DNA from: Flavobacterium sp. GSB-24 | Lineage (GTDB): Bacteria > Bacteroidota > Bacteroidia > Flavobacteriales > Flavobacteriaceae | Assembly: GCF_027924665.1 (NCBI RefSeq) | Contig: NZ_AP027043.1 | Span: 4,588,001-4,652,000 of the forward strand | Direction of reading: 5' to 3' | Length of the DNA: 64,000 bases | Part shown: piece by piece, positions 46,843-55,150 of the stretch | Position numbering within the stretch: the stretch's first letter is position 1 | How the letters are laid out: every line of letters begins with the position of its first letter | The notes under the pieces: model-generated | The model's input: the letters and a program-made list of their open reading frames with translations, nothing else | Database searches by the model: none | What the model was told of the DNA's origin: nothing | Translations under genes and position numbers: made by a program

Positions 46843-46858
46843 CGTTTTGCTCAAATTT

Positions 46859-49690
46859 ATGTTAGAAAAAGACAATACTATTGAAGTTCTTGGTGCAAGA
46901 GTTCATAATCTAAAAAATATCGATATCTCTATTCCGAGAGAAAAACTAGTTGTAATTACTGGTTTATCTGGTTCTGGAAAATCGTCTTTGGCGTTTGACA
47001 CTATCTATGCTGAAGGTCAGCGTCGTTATGTTGAAACTTTTTCGGCATATGCCAGACAATTCCTCGGCGGGTTGGAACGTCCTGATGTAGATAAAATCGA
47101 CGGACTTTCGCCTGTAATTGCTATTGAACAAAAAACTACCAGCAAAAGCCCACGCTCGACTGTTGGAACTATCACTGAAATTTACGATTTTCTGCGACTT
47201 CTATACGCACGTGGTGCAGACGCTTACAGTTACAACACTGGCGAAAAAATGGTTTCGTATTCTGATGAACAAATTAAAGATTTGATTATTCAGGATTACA
47301 AAGGAAAAAGAATTAATATTCTCGCTCCCGTAATTAAAGCCAGAAAAGGACATTATGCCGAATTATTCCAGCAGATTACCAAACAAGGATTTTTAAAAGT
47401 CCGCGTAAACGGCGAAGTTCAGGATTTAGTTTCTGGAATGAAACTGGATCGTTACAAAACCCATGACATTGAAATTGTTGTAGATAGAATGCAGATTGAA
47501 GACACACCTGACAATCAGAAAAGGTTGGCTGAAAGTATTAATACAGCAATGCATCATGGTGAAAATGTTTTAATGATTTTAGATCAGGACAGTAATGAAG
47601 TGCGCTATTTCAGTAGAAATTTAATGTGTCCGACAACAGGAATATCTTATCAAAATCCAGAGCCGAATTTATTTTCATTTAACTCTCCAAAAGGCGCGTG
47701 TCCGCATTGTAATGGATTAGGCACTGTTCATGAAATCAATGTAAAAAAGATTATTCCAAATCCGAAATTATCGATAAAAAGCGGTGGTTTTGCGCCTCTT
47801 GGCGAATATAAATCTTCTTGGATTTTCAAGCAGTTAGAAACAATCGGAGAAAAATTCGGATTTAAAATCACCGATCCAATCGAGAAAATTCCAGAAGAAG
47901 CCATGACCATGATTTTGTATGGCGGAAAAGATAAATTTGCCGTAAACTCAAAAGATCTTGGCGTAACGAGAGAATATAAAATTGATTTTGAAGGAATTTC
48001 TAATTTCATCAAAAATCAATACGATGAAAGTGCCACAACAAGCATAAAACGCTGGGCAAAAGATTTTATGGACGAAATTAACTGTCCCGTTTGTGATGGT
48101 TCTCGTTTGAAAAAAGAAGCACAGTTTTTTAGAGTGAATGAAAAAAATATCACCGAATTGTGTGATACGGATATATCTGATTTGACTGCCTGGTTTCAGG
48201 ATTTGAATAATCATTTATCAGACAAACAGCTTTTGATTGCTTCTGAAGTGGTAAAAGAGATAAAAGATCGTTTGAACTTTTTGATGAATGTTGGTTTGAA
48301 TTATCTGGCTTTAAGCCGAAGCTCAAAATCGCTTTCTGGTGGTGAAGCACAGCGTATTCGTTTGGCAACACAAATTGGTTCGCAATTGGTTGGAGTTCTC
48401 TATATTCTGGATGAACCAAGTATTGGTTTACATCAAAGAGACAACGAAAAACTGATTAAATCTTTGGAGCAGTTACGTGATATCGGAAACTCGGTTATTG
48501 TGGTTGAACATGATAAAGACATGATCGAAACAGCTGATTACGTTATTGATATTGGTCCAAAAGCAGGAAAATACGGCGGAGAAATCATCAGTATTGGAAC
48601 TCCCGCAGAAACTTTAAAATCAAATACCATTACTGCTCAATATTTGAATGGTAAAATGAAATTAGAGATTCCGAAAAAGCGTAGAAAAGGAAATGGGAAA
48701 TTCTTAAAACTAACCGGCGCAACAGGAAATAACCTGAAAAATGTTTCTATTGAAATACCTTTGGGACAATTAACCTGCGTAACTGGAGTTTCTGGAAGTG
48801 GTAAATCGACTTTAATTAACGAAACACTCTACCCGATTCTAAATGCGTATTATTTTAATGGCGTAAAAAAACCACAGCCTTATAAAAAGATTGAAGGTTT
48901 AGAACATATTGACAAAGTAATTGATATAGATCAAAGTCCGATTGGAAGAACACCGCGTTCAAATCCAGCGACTTATACCGAAGTTTTTACAGAAATTAGA
49001 AATCTGTTTACAATGACTTCTGAAAGCATGATTCGTGGTTACAAAGCGGGGCGTTTCAGCTTTAACGTAAAAGGCGGACGTTGCGAAACCTGCGAAGGTT
49101 CTGGTGTAAGAACAATCGAAATGAACTTTCTTCCAGATGTTTACGTAGAATGCGAAACTTGTCAGGGAAAACGTTTTAACAGAGAAACTTTAGAAATTAG
49201 ATATAAAGGAAAATCAATTTCTGATGTATTGGATATGACAGTTGATGAAGCGGTTCCGTTTTTCGAAAACATTCCGAAAATTTACCGTAAAATCAAAACC
49301 ATCCAAGATGTTGGTTTAGGCTATATTACACTTGGTCAACAAAGTACCACTCTTTCCGGAGGAGAAGCGCAGCGAATTAAACTGGCTGGAGAACTATCTA
49401 AAAAAGATACTGGAAATACATTTTATATCCTAGACGAACCTACAACCGGATTACACTTTGAAGACATTCGCGTTTTAATGGAAGTAATTAACAAACTAGT
49501 TGATAAAGGAAATACAATTCTGGTTATCGAACACAATATGGACGTTATAAAACTTGCGGATTATATTATCGATATTGGCCCAGAAGGAGGAAAAGGCGGC
49601 GGACAATTGGTTGCTAAAGGAACTCCTGAAGAAGTAGCAAAGAATAAAAAAAGTTATACGGCTAAGTTTTTGAAAAAAGAATTGGAGTAA
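46859..49690 (+). CDS. uvrA: UvrABC excinuclease subunit A
   Basis: The 943-residue DNA damage-recognition ATPase of nucleotide excision repair is complete. The start is the ATG at 46859, not the in-frame TTG 12 bp before it, because of the promoter position. It has two ABC modules: Walker [13 protein letters not shown] near the N-terminus with signature [12 protein letters not shown], and a second Walker [14 protein letters not shown] with another [12 protein letters not shown]. Zinc-finger cysteines appear as CPHC and CPVC in the first half and CETCEGSG...CETCQGKRF in the second. Bacteroidota often carry more than one UvrA, so another paralogue may exist elsewhere. Confidence 0.96.
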   Translation: MLEKDNTIEVLGARVHNLKNIDISIPREKLVVITGLSGSGKSSLAFDTIYAEGQRRYVETFSAYARQFLGGLERPDVDKIDGLSPVIAIEQKTTSKSPRSTVGTITEIYDFLRLLYARGADAYSYNTGEKMVSYSDEQIKDLIIQDYKGKRINILAPVIKARKGHYAELFQQITKQGFLKVRVNGEVQDLVSGMKLDRYKTHDIEIVVDRMQIEDTPDNQKRLAESINTAMHHGENVLMILDQDSNEVRYFSRNLMCPTTGISYQNPEPNLFSFNSPKGACPHCNGLGTVHEINVKKIIPNPKLSIKSGGFAPLGEYKSSWIFKQLETIGEKFGFKITDPIEKIPEEAMTMILYGGKDKFAVNSKDLGVTREYKIDFEGISNFIKNQYDESATTSIKRWAKDFMDEINCPVCDGSRLKKEAQFFRVNEKNITELCDTDISDLTAWFQDLNNHLSDKQLLIASEVVKEIKDRLNFLMNVGLNYLALSRSSKSLSGGEAQRIRLATQIGSQLVGVLYILDEPSIGLHQRDNEKLIKSLEQLRDIGNSVIVVEHDKDMIETADYVIDIGPKAGKYGGEIISIGTPAETLKSNTITAQYLNGKMKLEIPKKRRKGNGKFLKLTGATGNNLKNVSIEIPLGQLTCVTGVSGSGKSTLINETLYPILNAYYFNGVKKPQPYKKIEGLEHIDKVIDIDQSPIGRTPRSNPATYTEVFTEIRNLFTMTSESMIRGYKAGRFSFNVKGGRCETCEGSGVRTIEMNFLPDVYVECETCQGKRFNRETLEIRYKGKSISDVLDMTVDEAVPFFENIPKIYRKIKTIQDVGLGYITLGQQSTTLSGGEAQRIKLAGELSKKDTGNTFYILDEPTTGLHFEDIRVLMEVINKLVDKGNTILVIEHNMDVIKLADYIIDIGPEGGKGGGQLVAKGTPEEVAKNKKSYTAKFLKKELE

Positions 49691-49702
49691 TATTTTAAGT
49701 AT

Positions 49703-50797
49703 ATGAAGAAAATCTTTTACATTTTGTTATTTGTAAATCATGCTATATTTAGTCAGCAAATAGAAACTTTTAATTATCCGAAAAATACTTATCGAAGCAT
49801 TAAAAATAAATTTAGCATTAACCCAACACCGAATTATCAGGCTTATTATGATTATTATTTTGAAATTAATTTAGAAGACTTTTTTTTCAATAAAAACAAA
49901 CCTATTAAAGATGTTAGTTATTATTACAATAATAATAAAGCTAAAATGTATTTCATAGAGTTTACACGTGATGGTAAAATACAAAAGATTGAGAATTTTT
50001 ATTACCATAAAAAAATAACTTTCAATTACTCCAACAAAATTATTACAAGACAATCCTACGCTATTGGAACCAATATTGCGGATAAATTATCTTCTACAGA
50101 TAGTATTTTCTACGATTACAACAATAATATCATAAAAAAATCACTTACCAATTATGATCAAAAACAAAATATTATCGAAAGACATATTGAAGATTATCAA
50201 TACATAGACAAAAATAAATTAGTAAAAAAATATCAATATGAGATCAGAGAAAATGTACCATTCATTTTTGGGTCTTTATCTCTTTTTGAATATGCGGATA
50301 ATACCATTACTGAAAAAACATATAATTTTGGAGATAAGAATCATAGCATTCAAGAATTAAAAAAAGATTCAACAATATTCAATTCAAATCCTCAAAAAAA
50401 GATTTACTATTTAAATAAAAAGGGTGAAGTTTCAAAAATTGATCATTTTTTTTCAAATAAAATAGAAAATTCAATCACTATAAAATATGACGAATTCAAC
50501 AGAATTAATTCAGTTAATTCGACTAAATTTAAAGTCACTGGTACTTATGGCTTTGAATTTGATGCAAAAAACAACATTGTTGAATTATCTAATGAAGGGG
50601 TAATTTTTAATTATAAATATGACGAAAATAATAATAATATTTCTGAGATAATAAAATCTGATAGTAACTACGATAAAGATTCTAATGGTTTGGAATACGA
50701 TTATCAATATGACATGAATGATAATTGGATTACAATCACAATTATTAGAAATGGATCTATCCATTCTAAAAGAACTAGAAAGATAAATTACTATTAA
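49703..50797 (+). CDS. Secreted protein of unknown function with YD-like repeats
   Basis: The 364-residue protein has a signal peptide (MKKIFYILLFVNHAIFSQQ). The rest is rich in N, Y, D and K, with irregular beta-strand repeats such as YDEFNRINSV, YDENNNNISEI and YDMNDNWITI. These resemble the YD/RHS-type units of hypothetical Bacteroidota proteins. I recognise no enzyme motif. Codon use is more AT-rich than in neighbouring genes. It starts 12 bp after uvrA but is unlikely to be functionally related to it. Confidence 0.75.
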   Translation: MKKIFYILLFVNHAIFSQQIETFNYPKNTYRSIKNKFSINPTPNYQAYYDYYFEINLEDFFFNKNKPIKDVSYYYNNNKAKMYFIEFTRDGKIQKIENFYYHKKITFNYSNKIITRQSYAIGTNIADKLSSTDSIFYDYNNNIIKKSLTNYDQKQNIIERHIEDYQYIDKNKLVKKYQYEIRENVPFIFGSLSLFEYADNTITEKTYNFGDKNHSIQELKKDSTIFNSNPQKKIYYLNKKGEVSKIDHFFSNKIENSITIKYDEFNRINSVNSTKFKVTGTYGFEFDAKNNIVELSNEGVIFNYKYDENNNNISEIIKSDSNYDKDSNGLEYDYQYDMNDNWITITIIRNGSIHSKRTRKINYY

Positions 50798-51181
50798 AAA
50801 AAAATATTTTACTTACTTCACAAGCCACTGGTATTCAACACGCATACACAAAAAAAGTCCAATTCTGTTACTTTTACAATTTAATTAATCCCTCATTTTA
50901 TAACAATTCTAGAAAAAAGCGTTAATTTAGTATCCGCTTTTTCTGAAAACTTCAAAGTTTTAAAGAGAGATCTTTAAATAAAACCAATTGTTTATTTGAA
51001 ACCAACTGCCCTAACCCTGATGGGAGTGGCATCTCCCGATTTAGAAAAACAAGGCTTTTTAGCCGTAGTTTTTGTTTATCGGGAATATAGCGGACAGCAG
51101 GAATCAGCTCCTTATTCATAGTCTGAGTTCATGATGACAATGAGGAAAAACATAATAAAATAATAAATTAAAATACCTAAA
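50798..51181. other. Noncoding gap with a structured element
   Basis: This is 384 bp without a gene. The left 200 bp shows no recognisable element. The right part contains the strongly structured element described at 51004-51130. Confidence 0.6.
51004..51130 (+). ncRNA. Structured noncoding RNA candidate
   Basis: A stacked hairpin is formed by TCCCGAT (51034-51040) with ATCGGGA (51078-51084), AAAAAC (51045-51050) with GTTTTT (51068-51073), and GGCT with AGCC closing a TTTT loop. Outside it, CTGC (51006-51009) can pair with GCAG (51097-51100). CTGAT with ATCAG (51103-51107) and GGAG with CTCC (51108-51111) could form crossing pairs, as in a pseudoknot. The flanks (GCCCTAACCCTGATGGGAG and GCGGACAGCAGGAATCAGC) recall a block I believe is common between genes in this phylum. 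I cannot name it. The strand is taken from the neighbouring genes. Confidence 0.45.
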
Positions 51182-51910
51182 ATGAGATTAGAAGATTTTG
51201 ATAATGATGAAGATAAAGTAATTCAGGATCGTTTGAAACAAAAAACGTGGAATGAAATTAGAACCAATGACAGCTGGGCAATTTTTAAAATTATGTCTGA
51301 GTTTGTAAATGGTTACGAAGCAATGGGGCGTATTGGTCCTTGTGTTTCGATTTTTGGATCTGCGAGAACCAAACCAGATGACAAATATTATTTACTGGCT
51401 GAAAAAATTGCCTACAAAATTAGTAAAGCAGGTTACGGTGTGATTACAGGAGGTGGTCCCGGAATTATGGAAGCTGGAAATAAAGGCGCACATTTGGGCG
51501 GTGGAACTTCGGTTGGGTTGAATATCGAACTTCCTTTTGAGCAACATTTTAATCCGTATATCGATCATGATAAAAACTTGAATTTCGATTATTTCTTTGT
51601 GAGAAAAGTAATGTTCGTTAAATATTCGCAAGGTTTTGTGGTTATGCCAGGTGGTTTTGGAACTTTGGACGAAATGTTTGAAGCGATCACTTTGATTCAG
51701 ACTAAGAAAATTGGAAAATTCCCAATTATTTTGGTTGGAGTTGAATTTTGGTCTGGCTTAATCGAATGGGTAAAAACGGTATTGGTGGAAAAAATGCATA
51801 CAGTAAGCCCAGAAGATTTAAACTTATTTAAGATTGTAGATACTGAAGATGAAGTTGTTGACGTATTAGATAAATTCTACAAGAAATACGATTTAAGTCC
51901 GAATTTCTAA
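51182..51910 (+). CDS. LOG/TIGR00730-family Rossmann-fold nucleotide phosphoribohydrolase-like protein
   Basis: The 242-residue protein carries both family motifs: GGGPGIMEAGNKGA (about residue 96) and PGGFGTLDEMFEA (about residue 160). The latter contains the catalytic glutamate of LOG enzymes, which split ribose-5-phosphate from nucleoside monophosphates (cytokinin activation in plants, nucleotide salvage or stress roles in bacteria). It is the longer bacterial type, with an N-terminal helical extension. It lies downstream of the structured RNA candidate and is followed by a good terminator. Confidence 0.92.
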   Translation: MRLEDFDNDEDKVIQDRLKQKTWNEIRTNDSWAIFKIMSEFVNGYEAMGRIGPCVSIFGSARTKPDDKYYLLAEKIAYKISKAGYGVITGGGPGIMEAGNKGAHLGGGTSVGLNIELPFEQHFNPYIDHDKNLNFDYFFVRKVMFVKYSQGFVVMPGGFGTLDEMFEAITLIQTKKIGKFPIILVGVEFWSGLIEWVKTVLVEKMHTVSPEDLNLFKIVDTEDEVVDVLDKFYKKYDLSPNF

Positions 51911-52026
51911 ATTTAAGCTATACAGATAAGTGATATAAGCGTTTAAGCGCAACGTTTAAAACAATACTTTTATATGAACTTATATAACTTATATGGTTAA
52001 ATTTTACTTCAAATACGTAAAAATTG

Positions 52027-52054
52027 AAAGCTGTTTTTTTAAACAGCTTTTTTT
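52027..52054 (+). terminator. Terminator of the LOG-family gene
   Basis: AAAGCTGTTT (52027-52036) pairs perfectly with AAACAGCTTT (52041-52050) around TTTT, and the T-run continues to 52054. Confidence 0.88.
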
Positions 52055-52113
52055 ATGCTATTTTTACAAAAATCCGAAGTAACTTTATATACGTAACTTA
52101 AGTATATAACTCA

Positions 52114-52122
52114 TAAATTTTG
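52114..52122 (+). promoter_or_regulatory. Near-consensus -7 box (TAAATTTTG) before a TTG start
   Basis: It matches TAnnTTTG with one extra base and lies 8 bp before the TTG start codon at 52131. Transcription would begin almost at the start codon. Confidence 0.45.
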
Positions 52123-52130
52123 CGCCATTC

Positions 52131-54962
52131 TTGAAATTCTTTTTTAAAATTATCTGCTCTATTTTAGTTTTATTCAGTTCGATAAAACTTCATGCACAAC
52201 ATCTGTCTAAGATGGAGGTGGCGGTAAATCTTGAATTGAAAACACTGAATGTAAAACAAGATATTACGTATTACAATACTTCGAATGATTCTTTAGTCTC
52301 GATTGTTTTAAACGACTGGAATAATGCTTTTGCTGATAAAAACACACCTCTGGCAAAACGATTTTCTGATGAATTTTATAGAGGTTTTCATTTGGCCAAA
52401 GCTGCTGACAGGGGAAAAACTACAATTCTAAACCTTTTGGATCCCAATTTTATAGCTCTTGAATGGGAAAGAGACGGTAAAAATCCAGATTATATTACGG
52501 TAAAATTAAACAGGAAATTGGCGCCTGGAGAAAAAATAGATTTACATCTTACTTACATTTCAAAAATTCCAAACGACAAATTTACTCGTTTTGGTTTTGA
52601 CCAAAATGGCGGAATGGCTTTGAAAAATTGGTTTATAAGTCCTGCGCGTTTTGAAGATCATAATTTTATAAAGTACAACAATTTCAATCTAGATGATATT
52701 GCCAACGCAGTAACTAGTTACGAAATTGCTATTAAAATCCCGAATCAATATTCTATTACAACAGACCTTAATTCGGTTTCTAAAGATGTAAGCAATAGCG
52801 ATTACAGTATTTATTCCTTCTCTGGTAAAGACAGAACCGACTTTAGTCTTTTTATAGAAAAGCAAAACGGATTTCGAACTTATGCGAATGAATCAATAGA
52901 AATTGCAACTAATTTGAAAAGCAAGAAGATCGATGAAATTCAAAAAGCTATAATTATTGATCGGGTTGCTTCTTTTGCTGAAAACTTTATTGGTAAATAT
53001 CCGCATGAAAAAATAACAGTTTCTCAAATAGATTACGATCGAAATCCGTTTTATGGTTTAAATCAGCTGCCTTCGTTTATTAGTCCATTTTCAGATGATT
53101 TTATATTTGAAATTCAGTTTTTAAAGACATTTTTAAATACTTATCTCCAAAACAGTCTTTGTTTGGATCCGCGAAAAGACAACTGGGTTTATGATGGAAT
53201 TCAGATTTATGCCATGATGAAATATATGGAAGAGAATCATCTGGATCAAAAAATGCTGGGAAGACTTTCGAACATGAAGCTTTTTAAAAGTTACAACATC
53301 ACCAACTTAACTTTTAATGAGCAATACAGCTATTATTACATGTTAATGGCTCGTAAAAATTTAGATCAGCCTCTGGGAGATCCAAAGAATACTTTAATCA
53401 AATTCAACGAACAGATTGCCAGTAAATATCGAGCTGGATTAAGTTTGAGTTATTTAGATGATTATCTGAATCATAATATTGTTCCAGAAAGTGTAAAGGA
53501 ATTTTACAATCTCAACAAACAACAACAAACAAACCGATACGATTTTGAAAAAATATTAATCAAAAAAAGTCCAAAAAATCTAGATTGGTTCTTTAATACT
53601 ATTATTGATTCTCGAGACATAATCGACTATAAATTCTCTAATGTTTCTAGAACTGCAGACAGCGTTAAATTTTCAATTAAAAACAAAACTGGATTTTACG
53701 CTCCGATTCCCGTTTACGGAATTAAAAAAAAGGAAGTTGTTTTTAAAGAATGGATCGAACCTAAAACAAAAGATTCTGTTTATGCATTTGACAGAAAGAA
53801 TGCTGATAAAATTGTTTTAAACTACGATAATGAAGTTCCAGAATACAACCAAAGAAATAATTGGAAATCGCTAAAACATATTGCAGTAACCAATCGCCCA
53901 ATTAAATTTAACTTCGCCAAAGATTTAGAAGATCCTTTTTACAATCAGATCTTATATCTTCCGACGCTGACTTATAATTATTATGATGGTTTTACGCCTG
54001 GAATCCGCTTTAGCAATAAAACAATTTTAGACAAACCTTTTAATTTTGATATTAATCCAGCCTATTCCCTTAAAGCGGGAACGATATCTGGTTCGTCTGC
54101 TTTTTCTTGGAATCAATATTACAGAAACTCCACTTTATACAATGTTCGTTATTCCATTAGTCAAAATTATTTTCATTACGCACCAGACGCTACTTATTTG
54201 AGATTGAATCCGATGGTGCTGTTCCGCATTCGCGAAAAAGATTTTAGAGACAATAGAAAACAACAATTTTTATTTCGCCAGATTATTGTAAAGCGAGAAG
54301 CGAGCGAATTTATTACGGATAACTCTGAGCCCAATTATTCTGTTTTTAATGCACGTTATTCAAACACCAAAACTGAACTGATTGACCATTTTAGTTTTAT
54401 GACCGATTTGCAATTTTCGGGTGGATTTGGAAAAGTCTCAGGAGAAGTTGAATACCGAAGATTATTTGAGAACAATCGTAAACTAAACTTAAGATTGTAC
54501 GCTGGAAGTTTCTTGTATAATAAAACAAATTCAGATTATTTTAGTTTTGGTTTAGACCGACCGACTGATTATTTGTTTGATTACAATCTTTTTGGAAGAT
54601 CTGAAACCAGCGGTTTTTTTAGTCAGCAGTATGTAATTGCAGAAGGGGGTTTTAAATCACAATTAGAACCTGCGTTCGCCAATCAATGGATGACCACTTT
54701 GAATACTAGTTATGCAGTTTGGAATTGGATTGAACTTTATGGCGACATTGGTTTTCTTAAAAATAAACACCAAAAAGAGTTCTTTGCTTATGATACTGGT
54801 GTGCGTTTAAATCTTGTTCCAGACTACTTTGAACTCTATTTCCCTGTTTATTCTAATAACGGATGGGAAATAGCACAAACAAAATACAATGAAAAAATAC
54901 GATTTATTATCACTTTTTCGCCAAAAACTTTAGTCACACTTTTTACCCGAAAATGGTTTTAA
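52131..54962 (+). CDS. M1-peptidase-like pseudoenzyme with C-terminal outer-membrane barrel-like region
   Basis: The start is TTG. No ATG precedes it in frame after the stop at 52107, and the frame from TTG gives a good signal peptide (FFFKIICSILVLFSSIKLHAQ). Residues of about 30-450 follow the M1 aminopeptidase fold. Where M1 enzymes have HExxH-X18-E, this protein has KTFLN (332-336), then 18 residues, then Asp355 in WVYDGIQIYAM. All three zinc ligands are lost, so it cannot be a zinc peptidase. Residues of about 600-943 are strand-rich, with alternating aromatic residues, and end TRKWF, like an outer-membrane barrel. The whole may be a peptide-binding or assembly protein in the outer membrane. 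Its function is unknown. Confidence 0.75.
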   Translation: MKFFFKIICSILVLFSSIKLHAQHLSKMEVAVNLELKTLNVKQDITYYNTSNDSLVSIVLNDWNNAFADKNTPLAKRFSDEFYRGFHLAKAADRGKTTILNLLDPNFIALEWERDGKNPDYITVKLNRKLAPGEKIDLHLTYISKIPNDKFTRFGFDQNGGMALKNWFISPARFEDHNFIKYNNFNLDDIANAVTSYEIAIKIPNQYSITTDLNSVSKDVSNSDYSIYSFSGKDRTDFSLFIEKQNGFRTYANESIEIATNLKSKKIDEIQKAIIIDRVASFAENFIGKYPHEKITVSQIDYDRNPFYGLNQLPSFISPFSDDFIFEIQFLKTFLNTYLQNSLCLDPRKDNWVYDGIQIYAMMKYMEENHLDQKMLGRLSNMKLFKSYNITNLTFNEQYSYYYMLMARKNLDQPLGDPKNTLIKFNEQIASKYRAGLSLSYLDDYLNHNIVPESVKEFYNLNKQQQTNRYDFEKILIKKSPKNLDWFFNTIIDSRDIIDYKFSNVSRTADSVKFSIKNKTGFYAPIPVYGIKKKEVVFKEWIEPKTKDSVYAFDRKNADKIVLNYDNEVPEYNQRNNWKSLKHIAVTNRPIKFNFAKDLEDPFYNQILYLPTLTYNYYDGFTPGIRFSNKTILDKPFNFDINPAYSLKAGTISGSSAFSWNQYYRNSTLYNVRYSISQNYFHYAPDATYLRLNPMVLFRIREKDFRDNRKQQFLFRQIIVKREASEFITDNSEPNYSVFNARYSNTKTELIDHFSFMTDLQFSGGFGKVSGEVEYRRLFENNRKLNLRLYAGSFLYNKTNSDYFSFGLDRPTDYLFDYNLFGRSETSGFFSQQYVIAEGGFKSQLEPAFANQWMTTLNTSYAVWNWIELYGDIGFLKNKHQKEFFAYDTGVRLNLVPDYFELYFPVYSNNGWEIAQTKYNEKIRFIITFSPKTLVTLFTRKWF

Positions 54963-55150
54963 TCGAATAAATTTTAAATAAAAACTTGCGAAATTATCAA
55001 CAATAATAAATTTTAAATAGAAATAACACAAAAAAAGTACGTAGTTTTTTGATTTTAAATACAAATAATTAAATTATATTTATTTTAAAGAATTATGATT
55101 ATTGATTGTTTTTAAGTAATTTCGCGACATAAACATGACCCTTCAAGATT

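Noticed and set aside
46847..46858. TTG start 12 bp upstream of the uvrA ATG
   Set aside because: The promoter box TAACTTTG ends at 46842, so this TTG would lie at or before the transcript start. The ATG at 46859 begins the conserved protein.
52131..54962. Active M1 aminopeptidase
   Set aside because: The zinc motif is replaced at all three ligand positions, so enzymatic activity of this type is not supported.
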